This document shows positions 26,835-36,691 of a DNA stretch of 46,267 nucleotides, one piece after another. A model generated the notes under the pieces. That model saw only the letters and a list, made by a program, of their open reading frames with translations, ran no database searches and was not told the origin of the DNA. Made by a program: the position numbers and the translations under genes. The stretch comes from Gelidibacter sp. GTDB lineage: Bacteria > Bacteroidota > Bacteroidia > Flavobacteriales > Flavobacteriaceae. The stretch is from contig JAAFHC010000006.1 of the NCBI GenBank assembly GCA_010906935.1, forward strand, positions 1 through 46,267, read 5' to 3'. Each line of letters begins with the position of its first letter. Positions within the stretch are counted from its first letter, which is position 1.

Positions 26835-29333
26835 TTAGAAATGAAATCCGAAGGCGCCTTTTATGGCAAAATTATTGGCATTTGGCACATCTCTATAATT
26901 TCCTCTCCAGCTAAAATCAATTCTAAAAACCTTAAAAATATTGCCTACACCAACGCTGTATTCATAATATACTTTTGAAGGTGCCAAATAATTTATATTT
27001 GAAGCGCTCAGCGCAATATTTTTATCGGAAATTTGTCCCCAAACTGCTTTTGCACCAACAATTTCGCGCAAGTTGAGTTTTCTGAATAATGGAATTCTTG
27101 AAAAGAATTTTCCGTTAAAATTGTGTTCCACATGAAGAGAGGCGTAAGTATCGGTCACAAATTCATAATAATCCAATAAGGAATAGGTGTTTTCAATAGT
27201 GAAATAAGACTGGTTTCCCGGAACAACATTTAGGAGTCCGAGTGGCACTTCACCAAATGTTTTCCCCGCTTCAAAGGTGGTGAACATTCTGCCCAAACCT
27301 CCAATTAATATGGGCTGACGGTAATAAAACTGGACTTTATGATAATCGAAATCGCTGTTAAATAAGCCTTTAATCCCTTTAGAATAATTCAAAAATAACG
27401 TTGAATAAGTATCGGTTACTTCATTGCGTTCAACGCCAAAGCCAATTGTTTTTCTGCTTGGTGTATAAGTCACTGTAAAATCGACTTCAGATTGTGCTAC
27501 TTCTGATTTTTTAATATTGTTTTCTTTATCAACCCAATAATCTAAATTAAAGGTTTGCGGCGATGCCGATTCCAAGGTTCTGTAGGAAGCGCCAATTTTA
27601 AAATTTAAATTATGTCGGGGTTCAATTGACATGAAAAAATTTGATAAATTGATAGAAGTCAGTTTGCTGTTATCTCCCGATGAAAATAAGGAAGATGAGG
27701 CAAAACTTCTGCCCATCACATCATTTGTTGTGGTTAAGCTTACGCCAATTTGTTCTACATCGCGCCTATTTCCCAATCCAACAGTGAATCTGCTTTTTGG
27801 ATTTAACATCCATTTTCCTGAAAAACCATACTTGAATTTATCGTCTTTAAATCCGTAAGCGGTATATCCCTGAAGTCGCCAAGGTTCATTTCCGCCCAAA
27901 TAGGTTCTTCCTCCAGCACGCAAACGCCATCCTTCAACATCATTTTTTCCGAAGGTTGAAAAAACATCACCAAAATCAAATTTGTTAAACTCTATGTAAC
28001 CGGAGCCCAAAATGGAAACCAAATTATATATGCGTTTAAATTTAGGAACGGTTGATAAAGTATCCAACAATTTATAGATTCCCAATTCATTTTCGTTTAG
28101 CTTTTCCTGTCGATTTTCGCTCCAATAATCATCGGTTTTCGCGTAAATATTTTTATCGTATGCGTTTATTTCCTCATTATAAAAAGCATCTTCCTTTTTT
28201 ATATTGAATTTGTAATCTTTAAACATGGTGGTTCTTTTTCCATATAAACCTTTTGATTTGTCCTTTTTATTCAAACTAAAATCGGACATCATGTAATCGC
28301 GTTGCAGTAAAAACACCGAATCATTTAAAACCTCAAAATCCTGCTCAATATAAATATCCTTTACCCAGTTAATATTGGCGCTTTTATTGGCCTGCATATT
28401 AATTTTTTTAATGGCAAAAGTGGTATCATTCACCCAAAAATTACCTTTAAAAGTGAGTTCCCCTTTTCTTCGCGGATAGTATAAAATATTAAAACACCAT
28501 TTATTATCGATAAAAGCGCTGTCGGCCAAAATATAATTATAGGTTGAAACGCCTGCGGCTTTTGAAATTGGGCTCACAAAACTTTTGTCGAAAATTTTAA
28601 TGTAGCTGTCATAAACATTATAGTCCACATATAAATCTTTGATAAATGCGATTACATTTTGATTGTTACTGAATCCCGAATTTTTATTGGCCACCAAATC
28701 TTCTTTTAGTTTTTTTCCTCCTTTATTTTTTCCAAAAGATTTGTAAACGGACTCGTTGATAAAAATTGGCAAGAATGCTTTTCCTGTCACATTTGAAGTG
28801 TCAATCCCTTCAAAAACAAACTCCATTCCTTTAAAAAGTTTGCTTTTAATTAAGGCGCTGTCAATATTATTCATATCAAACTCCAATTTCTCATACTTGT
28901 TGTATTGATATTGGTCAAATAAATAGATGCCATTTTCACGCTTTTTAGCCCAAATTTTTTCCAATATGGCGATGGCTGGATTTCCCTTTTTCTTAACTTT
29001 TCCGCTGTAGATAAAAACCTGCTCTAATTGTGCGGCAGCTTCTTTTAAAACAATAATTAAATTAAAATTCCTGCTTTTAATTGGAACAATTTTATTTTCA
29101 TAGCCCAAAAAAGAAACTTCTATTTTTGTATAGGTTTTAACGGATTCCAAATAAAATTTTCCGTTTTCATCGGAAACCGTTCCTGTTGAAGAACCCACAA
29201 AAACAATACTGGCAAAAGGAATCGATTGATTATTTTCGTCCTTCACAACGCCACTTATTTTCACTTGGGAATACCCTGATAAAAAAACAAGCGAAAACAT
29301 AAAACTTAAGAAAATATATTTTTTAGTCATCAT
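26835..29333 (-). CDS. DUF5686 / carboxypeptidase-like regulatory domain outer-membrane protein
   Basis: Signal peptide MMTKKYIFLSFMFSLVFLSGYSQ; VKISGVVKDENNQSIPFASIVFVGSSTGTVSDENGKFYL (CarboxypepD_reg-like); long beta-rich C-terminal region ending in GFHF. Confidence 0.85.
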   Translation of the reverse strand: MMTKKYIFLSFMFSLVFLSGYSQVKISGVVKDENNQSIPFASIVFVGSSTGTVSDENGKFYLESVKTYTKIEVSFLGYENKIVPIKSRNFNLIIVLKEAAAQLEQVFIYSGKVKKKGNPAIAILEKIWAKKRENGIYLFDQYQYNKYEKLEFDMNNIDSALIKSKLFKGMEFVFEGIDTSNVTGKAFLPIFINESVYKSFGKNKGGKKLKEDLVANKNSGFSNNQNVIAFIKDLYVDYNVYDSYIKIFDKSFVSPISKAAGVSTYNYILADSAFIDNKWCFNILYYPRRKGELTFKGNFWVNDTTFAIKKINMQANKSANINWVKDIYIEQDFEVLNDSVFLLQRDYMMSDFSLNKKDKSKGLYGKRTTMFKDYKFNIKKEDAFYNEEINAYDKNIYAKTDDYWSENRQEKLNENELGIYKLLDTLSTVPKFKRIYNLVSILGSGYIEFNKFDFGDVFSTFGKNDVEGWRLRAGGRTYLGGNEPWRLQGYTAYGFKDDKFKYGFSGKWMLNPKSRFTVGLGNRRDVEQIGVSLTTTNDVMGRSFASSSLFSSGDNSKLTSINLSNFFMSIEPRHNLNFKIGASYRTLESASPQTFNLDYWVDKENNIKKSEVAQSEVDFTVTYTPSRKTIGFGVERNEVTDTYSTLFLNYSKGIKGLFNSDFDYHKVQFYYRQPILIGGLGRMFTTFEAGKTFGEVPLGLLNVVPGNQSYFTIENTYSLLDYYEFVTDTYASLHVEHNFNGKFFSRIPLFRKLNLREIVGAKAVWGQISDKNIALSASNINYLAPSKVYYEYSVGVGNIFKVFRIDFSWRGNYRDVPNANNFAIKGAFGFHF

Positions 29334-29340
29334 AAAAAAA

Positions 29341-29363
29341 CCTTTCAAGATAATTTTGAAAGG
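29341..29363 (-). terminator. Hairpin plus T7 terminator-like element between pdhB and the DUF5686-type gene
   Basis: Minus strand CCTTTCAAAATTATCTTGAAAGG-TTTTTTT-ATGATG; 8-bp stem, U-tract abuts the start codon. Confidence 0.8.
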
Positions 29364-29387
29364 TAGTTGCAGGCAAATATTATGCCC

Positions 29388-30368
29388 TTATTTTTTATAC
29401 AGTACTTCTTTCACCGCTTTTACCACATCATTTGCATTTGGCAACCATTCTTCCAATAAAACAGGAGAATATGGCGCAGGCGTATCTGCAGTGGTGATTC
29501 TTCTTATAGGAGCGTCTAAATAATCGAATACATTTTCCTGAACTTGGAAAGTAATTTCAGACGAAACACTTCCAAAAGGCCAAGCTTCTTCCAAAATAAC
29601 CAAGCGATTTGTTTTTCTTACCGATTTAAAAATGGCTTCACTGTCCATTGGTCTAATGGTTCTCAAATCAATAATTTCAACCGAAATCCCTTCTTTTTCC
29701 AAAATTTCAGCAGCTTTATAAGCCTCTTTAATTATTTTTCCGAAAGAAACTATTGTTACATCTGTTCCTTCTCTTTTTATATCGGCAACACCAATTGGCA
29801 CAATATATTCACCATCTGGCACTTCACCTTTATCACCATACATTTGTTCAGATTCCATAAAAATAACTGGATCATCATCTCTAATCGCGGCTTTTAACAA
29901 TCCTTTTGCATCATATGGATTTGATGGCACCACCACTTTTAAACCAGGCGTGTTTGCAAACCAATTTTCAAATGCTTGTGAATGTGTAGCTCCCAATTGG
30001 CCTGCAGATCCTGTTGGCCCTCTAAATACAATAGGGCAATTTATTTGTCCGCCCGACATTTGTCTGATTTTCGCAGCGTTATTTATAATTTGGTCAATAC
30101 CAACCAAAGCAAAGTTAAAGGTCATATATTCCACAATTGGCCTATTTCCGTTCATGGCAGATCCAATTGCAATTCCGGTAAAACCCAATTCTGCAATGGG
30201 AGTGTCTATTACGCGTTTTGCGCCAAACTCATCCAACATTCCTTTTGAAGCTTTATAAGCTCCATTATATTCAGCAACTTCTTCGCCCATCAGGTAAATA
30301 GTTTCATCCCTTCGCATTTCTTCGCTCATTGCTTCACAAATGGCTTCTCTAAATTGTATAGTCCTCAT
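29388..30368 (-). CDS. pdhB: Pyruvate dehydrogenase E1 component subunit beta
   Basis: MRTIQFREAICEAMSEEMRRDETIYLMGEEVAEYNGAYKASKGMLDEFGAKRVIDTPIAELGFTGIAIGSAM; start revised to the internal Met. Confidence 0.92.
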   Translation of the reverse strand: MRTIQFREAICEAMSEEMRRDETIYLMGEEVAEYNGAYKASKGMLDEFGAKRVIDTPIAELGFTGIAIGSAMNGNRPIVEYMTFNFALVGIDQIINNAAKIRQMSGGQINCPIVFRGPTGSAGQLGATHSQAFENWFANTPGLKVVVPSNPYDAKGLLKAAIRDDDPVIFMESEQMYGDKGEVPDGEYIVPIGVADIKREGTDVTIVSFGKIIKEAYKAAEILEKEGISVEIIDLRTIRPMDSEAIFKSVRKTNRLVILEEAWPFGSVSSEITFQVQENVFDYLDAPIRRITTADTPAPYSPVLLEEWLPNANDVVKAVKEVLYKK

Positions 30369-30546
30369 CTTATTCAGTTTTTTAGGATTTGCAAAATTAA
30401 GCATTATAACAATTCAATCAAAAAATAATGTTTTAATAAAAAAATTACTATGCGTGCATAATATATTTAAAAAAAATACTATATTCGTAGCATAATAATT
30501 AGAAAGACGTGTAATTTTATACCAAATATCCAAAAACTTAGATTTC

Positions 30547-31293
30547 ATGAAAATATTAGTTTGTATCAGTCACGTGCCGGACACGACCTCAAAAATCAAT
30601 TTTACAGATAATAATGCAAAATTTGACAGCAATGGTGTGCAATTTGTAATAAATCCCTATGATGAATTTGCATTGACAAGAGCTATGTGGTTTAAAGAAA
30701 AACAAGGAGCCACAGTTACCGTTGCCACAGTTGGAAACGCCACAACAGAACCCACCTTGCGAAAAGCTTTGGCCATTGGCGCCGATGATGCCATTAGGGT
30801 AAATACAGAAGCTTTAGATGGTTTTACCGTTGCAAAAGAATTGGCCGAAGTGGTTAAAAATGGCGGCTACAATTTGGTGCTTGCCGGAAAAGAATCTATC
30901 GATTATAACGGTGGAATGGTGCCTGCAATGCTTGCTGCCTTTTTAGGCTATAATTTTGTAAATGCTTGTATCGGACTAGAAATTGAAGGTGATAAAGCCA
31001 CTATTTCACGTGAAATTGATGGCGGAAGAGAGCAACTTTCCTCAAATCTTCCTTTGATTATTGCCGGACAAAAAGGCTTGGTTGAAGAAAAAGATTTGCG
31101 AATTCCAAACATGCGCGGTATTATGATGGCGCGTCAAAAACCATTGACAATTGTTGAATCTTCCAATGGAGCTGCAACAACAGCTATCGTTTCTTTTGAA
31201 AAACAAGCAGCAAAATCGGCTTGTAAATTAGTGGATGCAGACAATGTGGGTGAACTCATAAATTTATTGCACAACGAAGCAAAAGTTATATAA
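30547..31293 (+). CDS. etfB: Electron transfer flavoprotein subunit beta
   Basis: MKILVCISHVPDTTSKINFTDN...VINPYDEFALTRAMWFKEK; VLAGKESIDYNGGMVPAMLAAFLG. Confidence 0.95.
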   Translation: MKILVCISHVPDTTSKINFTDNNAKFDSNGVQFVINPYDEFALTRAMWFKEKQGATVTVATVGNATTEPTLRKALAIGADDAIRVNTEALDGFTVAKELAEVVKNGGYNLVLAGKESIDYNGGMVPAMLAAFLGYNFVNACIGLEIEGDKATISREIDGGREQLSSNLPLIIAGQKGLVEEKDLRIPNMRGIMMARQKPLTIVESSNGAATTAIVSFEKQAAKSACKLVDADNVGELINLLHNEAKVI

Positions 31294-31428
31294 AATCATT
31301 GATTAAACGTTTATTTTTTTTATCGTTTAACCGTTCAACAAGAATTAAAAATATAAATTCATTTTAGTTTTAATTTTAGAAAAAACAAATCTAAAATCAA
31401 AAATTTAAAATCCAAAATCTAAATAATT

Positions 31429-32391
31429 ATGTCAGTATTAGTTTTTGCCGAATCATCGGAAGGAAAATTTAAAAAAACTGCTTTAGAAGTAACTTCCTAC
31501 GGGAAAAAAGTTGCTGAGCAAATGGGAACCAATTTAGTGGTATTGACGATAAATTCAAATGAAGTCACAATACTTTATAATTATGGTGCCGAAAAAGTTT
31601 TAACAGTTACAAATACCGCATTGAAACCTTTTAATGCGAAAGTATATGCCAATATTGTTAAACAAGCTGCTGAAAAAGAAAGTGCACAAGTTGTCATCAT
31701 CGATTCAAATGCGAACGGCTTGTACTTTGCTCCAATGGTTGCCGCCAATTTAAATGCAGGTTTTGCAAGCAATGTGATTGCATTGCCTAGTGCCACATCT
31801 CCATTTACTTTAAAAAGAAAAACATTTTCAAACAAAGCATTTAACAACACACAAATACTAACCGAAGTTAAAGTGATTGCACTTGCCAAAAATGCTTTCG
31901 GATTGTTTGAAAACAAAGTTTCTGGTACAAGCGAGGAATTTTCGCCTATTTTGGTTGAAAGCAATTTGGTTTCAACTTCTATTGAACAAACTTCCGGTAA
32001 AGTTACTATTGCCGATGCCGATATAGTAGTTTCAGGAGGAAGAGGGTTGAAAGGTCCGGAAAATTGGGGAATGATAGAAGAATTGGCCAGTGTTTTGGGT
32101 GCAGCAACCGCATGTTCAAAACCAGTATCAGATTTGGGTTGGAGACCTCATAGTGAACATGTTGGACAAACCGGAAAACCAGTATCTTCAAACCTTTACA
32201 TTGCCATTGGAATTTCTGGCGCCATCCAACATTTGGCCGGTGTAAACTCCTCAAAAGTTAAAGTGGTTATCAATACAGATCCCGAAGCACCTTTCTTTAA
32301 AGCGGCAGATTACGGCATTGTTGGCGATGCTTTTGAAGTAGTTCCAAAATTAATTGAAAAGTTAAAAGAATTTAAAGCAAATAACGCATAA
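31429..32391 (+). CDS. etfA: Electron transfer flavoprotein subunit alpha
   Basis: VVSGGRGLKGPENWGMIEELASVLGAATACSKPVSDLGWRPHSEHVGQTGKPVSSNLYIAIGISGAIQHLAGV. Confidence 0.96.
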   Translation: MSVLVFAESSEGKFKKTALEVTSYGKKVAEQMGTNLVVLTINSNEVTILYNYGAEKVLTVTNTALKPFNAKVYANIVKQAAEKESAQVVIIDSNANGLYFAPMVAANLNAGFASNVIALPSATSPFTLKRKTFSNKAFNNTQILTEVKVIALAKNAFGLFENKVSGTSEEFSPILVESNLVSTSIEQTSGKVTIADADIVVSGGRGLKGPENWGMIEELASVLGAATACSKPVSDLGWRPHSEHVGQTGKPVSSNLYIAIGISGAIQHLAGVNSSKVKVVINTDPEAPFFKAADYGIVGDAFEVVPKLIEKLKEFKANNA

Positions 32392-32417
32392 TTTTATTAA
32401 ATTGTGCCTCTAAATAA

Positions 32418-32465
32418 GGCTGCCTAATTATTGGGATAAATTCCTTTGATTAGACAGTCTTTTTT
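32418..32465 (+). terminator. Rho-independent terminator downstream of etfA
   Basis: GGCTGCCTAAT ... ATTAGACAGTC followed by TTTTTT; 11-position stem with one mismatch and one G-U. Confidence 0.75.
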
Positions 32466-32479
32466 GTTAATTTTAACTT

Positions 32480-33082
32480 ATGAGTTTAGTTCGCCTAAAT
32501 ATAAAAGGAATATCTTACAGTCAAACACAAAGCGGCGCTTACGCCTTGGTTTTGAGTGAAGTAGACGGATCCAGAACCTTACCAATTGTAATTGGGGCTT
32601 TTGAAGCACAGTCCATTGCCATTGCTTTGGAAAAAGAAATTAAACCTCCTCGTCCGCTTACGCACGACTTATTTAAGTCTTTTGCCGATAGATTTCACAT
32701 TGCAATTAAACAGGTTATCATTCATAAATTGGTTGATGGCGTGTTTTATTCAAGTTTAATTTGTGAGCGCGATAAAATTGAGGAAATTATTGATACCCGA
32801 ACTTCTGATGCCATTGCTTTGGCAACACGATTTAACGCACCAATTTATACCTATGAAAATATTTTGGACAAGGCGGGAATTTATTTAAAAGCCAAAGATG
32901 AATTATCGGACGAAAAAGGGACCTTAAGCATTGAAAAACTAATCGATGAACCTGAAAAGGAAAGTTCGTTTTCAAAAGATACACTGGAAGAATTAAATGA
33001 AAAATTAGACAAAGCTGTTCTAAATGAAGATTATGAATTGGCTGCAAAAATTCGTGATGAAATAACCAAACGCACTTCATAA
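32480..33082 (+). CDS. Bifunctional nuclease (DUF151) family protein with C-terminal UVR-like motif
   Basis: GAYALVLSEVDGSRTLPIVIGAFEAQSIAIALE...RPLTHDLF; tail LNEKLDKAVLNEDYELAAKIRDEI is UVR-like. Confidence 0.92.
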   Translation: MSLVRLNIKGISYSQTQSGAYALVLSEVDGSRTLPIVIGAFEAQSIAIALEKEIKPPRPLTHDLFKSFADRFHIAIKQVIIHKLVDGVFYSSLICERDKIEEIIDTRTSDAIALATRFNAPIYTYENILDKAGIYLKAKDELSDEKGTLSIEKLIDEPEKESSFSKDTLEELNEKLDKAVLNEDYELAAKIRDEITKRTS

Positions 33083-33093
33083 CAACCTACTTT

Positions 33094-34488
33094 ATGATAA
33101 AAAAAATAAGTTTAGCTACCCTAATCTTCTTTAGTATTTTTTCAGCAAACGCACAAGAAACCATCCAAAACACCATTATTGACAGCCAAGGATTCACAAC
33201 AACATCATTGTGGCGCGGGGTTTTGGGAATGGTATCATTGCTACTTATCGCCTATTTATTCAGCAATAACCGCAAAGCCATTAATTGGAAAACAGTTGGT
33301 GCAGGTTTAACCGCCCAATTGCTTATTGGTGTTGGTGTTTTAAAAGTGCCTTTTGTTCAACGCATATTCGAATTTGTTGGTGGAATTTTCACCAGTATAT
33401 TAGATTTTACCGCTGCCGGAAGTCAGTTTTTATTTGGAGGCTTAATGAATATTGAGTCCTATGGGTTTATATTTGTATTTCAAATTCTGCCCACCATCAT
33501 CTTCTTTTCCGCATTAACTTCCTTGTTATTTTATTTGGGTGTCATTCAAATTATTGTAAAAGGAATGGCGTTGTTTTTAACCAAATTATTAAAAATTTCA
33601 GGTGCCGAAAGTTTATCGGTTGCCGGAAATATTTTTTTAGGACAAACAGAAGCGCCATTATTGATAAAAGCCTATTTGGAACGCATGAACCGTTCAGAAA
33701 TATTGCTGGTGATGATTGGCGGAATGGCCACTGTTGCGGGAGGCGTTTTGGCAGCATACATAGGATTTTTAGGCGGAAACGATCCTGTTTTACGACTACA
33801 ATTTGCCAAACATTTATTGGCTGCCTCAGTAATGGCAGCACCTGGAGCTATTGTAATCTCAAAAATGCTATATCCGCAAACAGAGGAAATTAATACCGAC
33901 GTAAATGTTTCCCAAGAAAAAATAGGCTCAAATGTTTTAGATGCCATCGCAAACGGAACCACTGAAGGCTTAAAATTAGCCGCAAATGTTGCCGCTATGT
34001 TGTTGGTTTTTGTGGCTTTAATTGCCATGATAAATGGTATTTTGGGATGGGTTGGTTCTGTGACTTATTTAAACGACTGGATTGTCGCATATACGCCATA
34101 CCAACAATTTTCTTTGGAATCTATTTTAGGGATTATTTTTGCGCCTTTAATGTGGTTGATTGGGGTTGCAAGAGAAGATATGATGCTCATGGGGCAATTA
34201 TTAGGTGTGAAATTAGCCGCAAGTGAATTTGTGGGATATATTCAGTTGGCTGAATTAAAAAACATGGCCAATGTAACCCATCTTACCTACAGCAAATCGG
34301 TTATTATGGCCACTTATATGTTGTGCGGTTTTGCCAACTTCGCTTCTATTGGCATTCAAATTGGCGGCATTGGTTCCTTGGCGCCGGGACAAAGAAAAAC
34401 ATTGTCGGAATTCGGACTAAAGGCCGTAATAGGAGGTTCAATCGCCTCATTGTTATCAGCAACCATTGCGGGAATGATTATTGGGTAA
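33094..34488 (+). CDS. Concentrative nucleoside transporter (NupC/CNT family)
   Basis: FLGQTEAPLLIKAYLERMNRSEILLVMIGGMATVAGGVLAAYIGFLGG; LCGFANFASIGIQIGGIGSLAPGQR. Confidence 0.93.
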   Translation: MIKKISLATLIFFSIFSANAQETIQNTIIDSQGFTTTSLWRGVLGMVSLLLIAYLFSNNRKAINWKTVGAGLTAQLLIGVGVLKVPFVQRIFEFVGGIFTSILDFTAAGSQFLFGGLMNIESYGFIFVFQILPTIIFFSALTSLLFYLGVIQIIVKGMALFLTKLLKISGAESLSVAGNIFLGQTEAPLLIKAYLERMNRSEILLVMIGGMATVAGGVLAAYIGFLGGNDPVLRLQFAKHLLAASVMAAPGAIVISKMLYPQTEEINTDVNVSQEKIGSNVLDAIANGTTEGLKLAANVAAMLLVFVALIAMINGILGWVGSVTYLNDWIVAYTPYQQFSLESILGIIFAPLMWLIGVAREDMMLMGQLLGVKLAASEFVGYIQLAELKNMANVTHLTYSKSVIMATYMLCGFANFASIGIQIGGIGSLAPGQRKTLSEFGLKAVIGGSIASLLSATIAGMIIG

Positions 34489-34497
34489 GGCCCCTAG

Positions 34498-34510
34498 CCC
34501 CCGAAGGGGG
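34498..34510. repeat. Short GC-rich hairpin CCCCCGAAGGGGG
   Basis: GGCCCCTAGCCCCCGAAGGGGGAAT immediately after the nucleoside transporter stop codon. Confidence 0.7.
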
Positions 34511-34602
34511 AATATTAAATTTAATTAAAAATAAACTACTGAAAGTATTTGTTTTTTTGTGCACCTATTCACAAATAAACGCTTCAACAAATAAACAATG
34601 CA

Positions 34603-35427
34603 ATGAAACAATATCTAGACTTAATAAAATACGTTCAAGATAAAGGAACGCTAAAAGAAGACCGAACAGGAACCGGAACAAAAAGTGTGTTTGGTTACCA
34701 AATGCGGTTTGATTTAAGTGAAGGATTCCCTATGTTGACCACAAAAAAATTGCATTTGAAATCCATTATTTATGAATTGTTGTGGTTTTTAAAAGGCGAC
34801 ACCAATATTCAATATTTGAATGAAAACGGGGTGAAAATATGGGATGCTTGGGCAGATGAAGACGGAAATTTAGGACCCGTTTACGGGCATCAATGGCGGA
34901 ACTGGAACAGTGAAGGCATTGACCAGATTACAGAACTTATCCAAACCATAAAAACAAATCCCGACAGCAGGAGACTGATGGTTTCTGCCTGGAATCCAAG
35001 TGTTTTGCCAAATACTGCTGTTCCTTTTGCTGAAAACGTAGCCAATGGAAAAGCCGCTTTGCCTCCTTGTCACGCGTTTTTTCAATTTTATGTGGCCGAC
35101 GGAAAATTATCCTGTCAGCTATACCAACGCAGTGCCGATATATTTTTAGGCGTTCCTTTCAATATCGCTTCCTATGCTTTATTCGCCATGATGGTTGCGC
35201 AGGTTTGCGATTTAAAACCTGGAGACTTTATCCATACTTTTGGTGATGCACACATTTACAGCAATCATAGTGAACAAATTAAATTGCAATTATCAAGAAC
35301 GCCCAGAGAATTGCCCAAAATGGAAATAAATCCGAAAGTTAAAAACATCTTCGATTTTAAGTTTGAAGATTTTACCTTGATAAATTACGATCCACATCCA
35401 CATATTAAAGGAGACGTTTCTGTTTAA
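34603..35427 (+). CDS. thyA: Thymidylate synthase
   Basis: [92 protein letters not shown]. Confidence 0.97.
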   Translation: MKQYLDLIKYVQDKGTLKEDRTGTGTKSVFGYQMRFDLSEGFPMLTTKKLHLKSIIYELLWFLKGDTNIQYLNENGVKIWDAWADEDGNLGPVYGHQWRNWNSEGIDQITELIQTIKTNPDSRRLMVSAWNPSVLPNTAVPFAENVANGKAALPPCHAFFQFYVADGKLSCQLYQRSADIFLGVPFNIASYALFAMMVAQVCDLKPGDFIHTFGDAHIYSNHSEQIKLQLSRTPRELPKMEINPKVKNIFDFKFEDFTLINYDPHPHIKGDVSV

Positions 35428-35478
35428 TTTTAAAACAAACCTCAGCCGCCTAAAATTAGCTTGGCAACAAATCATCAA

Positions 35479-35507
35479 AAAGAATTATTAAAATTTAATA
35501 ATTCTTT
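35479..35507. terminator. AT-only-type inverted repeat downstream of thyA (possible terminator)
   Basis: AAAGAATTATTAAA-A-TTTAATAATTCTTT perfect 14-bp arms; weak U-tract. Confidence 0.5.
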
Positions 35508-35560
35508 AATAAACAATTTGTAAAACATTTAATATATTTAGGCTCCTTAAAAAAAGAAGC

Positions 35561-35773
35561 ATGGATGCACCTAAACTTAAAATCGCCATTATTAATAGAA
35601 TCATTGAGATTGATGATATTGAACTATTAAAATCCCTTGAAAGTCTTTTTAACACTTCCGATAAAAATATTTCAAAGTTTTTAGAATTGGCCAATGAAAA
35701 ATTGCAACAAGAAAACGAAAATGAAACGGAAGATTTTACGGCCTATATTAAAGAATGGGTTAAAAATATGTAA
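35561..35773 (+). CDS. Small acidic hypothetical protein (70 aa)
   Basis: MDAPKLKIAIINRIIEIDDIELLKSLESLFNTSDKN...; precedes the 2TM-domain gene in the same orientation with a 4-nt gap. Confidence 0.65.
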   Translation: MDAPKLKIAIINRIIEIDDIELLKSLESLFNTSDKNISKFLELANEKLQQENENETEDFTAYIKEWVKNM

Positions 35774-35777
35774 AAAT

Positions 35778-36203
35778 ATGGATACTATGAATGATCAACA
35801 CGAATTATACGAAAATGCACGAGCGCGCTCAAAACAAAAAAAGAGGCTGTACTATCATTTTATAGTGTTTTTAGTAGGCGCTGTTTTTTTAATACTGCTT
35901 AACAAATTTTTGAAAGTTGGCGAAAATGTTGTTGAAAATTGGTTTGTTTGGGCCATCATTTTATGGCTTTTCTTCTTTGTATTGCATTTTATAAATGTAT
36001 TTGTTACCCATCGTTTTATGGGAAAAGACTGGGAACGCATACAAACCGAAAAATTAGTGCGGGAGCAAGAATTGAAAATCGCCAAGTTAGAAAAAGAAAT
36101 GGCCGATGACTATGCATTAAAAGCTGAAAAATCACAAGAACTTTATAATTTTGAAAAAGAAAAAAGAAAAAGTGATTTAGACAACGCAACAGAAGAATGG
36201 TAA
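35778..36203 (+). CDS. 2TM-domain protein
   Basis: ENARARSKQKKRLYYHFIVFLVGAVFLILLNKF...WFVWAIILWLFFFVLHFINVF; start revised from 35694 to MDTMNDQHEL. Confidence 0.85.
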   Translation: MDTMNDQHELYENARARSKQKKRLYYHFIVFLVGAVFLILLNKFLKVGENVVENWFVWAIILWLFFFVLHFINVFVTHRFMGKDWERIQTEKLVREQELKIAKLEKEMADDYALKAEKSQELYNFEKEKRKSDLDNATEEW

Positions 36204-36682
36204 CAATTATGGCGGCCATCGCGGCGAATAACGCGTTAGGAAAAGACAATCAATTGATTTGGTATTTGCCTGCCGATTTAAAACGATTCAAAAAAACGAC
36301 CTTAAACCACGCTGTTATTATGGGTCGAAAAACTTATGAATCGTTAGGAAAACCGCTTGCAAACAGAACAAATATTCTCATTACGCGCGATAAAAATTAT
36401 AAAGCTGAAGACTGTGTGGTGGTAAATTCATTAAAAGAGTCTCTTAAAGTTGCCTTAAAAGTTGATGAAAATCCGTTTATTTTAGGAGGCGCAGAAATTT
36501 ACAAACTAGCAATGCCGTTTGCTGACAAACTTGACATCACTTTTGTTCACCATAAATTTGAGGCCGATGTTTTTTTTCCTGAAATTGATAAAACAATTTG
36601 GAAAGAAACATCACGAGAAGATTTTAAAGCAGATGATCATAACAAGTACGATTACAGCTTTGTGACCTTCGAGCGAATATAA
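36197..36682 (+). CDS. folA: Dihydrofolate reductase
   Basis: IMAAIAANNALGKDNQLIWYLPADLKRFKKTTLNHAVIMGRKTYESLGKPLANRTNILITRD; ILGGAEIYKLAMPFADKLDIT. Confidence 0.96.
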   Translation: MVTIMAAIAANNALGKDNQLIWYLPADLKRFKKTTLNHAVIMGRKTYESLGKPLANRTNILITRDKNYKAEDCVVVNSLKESLKVALKVDENPFILGGAEIYKLAMPFADKLDITFVHHKFEADVFFPEIDKTIWKETSREDFKADDHNKYDYSFVTFERI

Positions 36683-36691
36683 ATAACCATC

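Noticed and set aside
35561-36203. Toxin-antitoxin pair (70-aa acidic protein plus 2TM protein)
   Set aside because: Gene order is superficially TA-like, but the second product matches a 2TM-domain membrane protein and there is no toxin signature.
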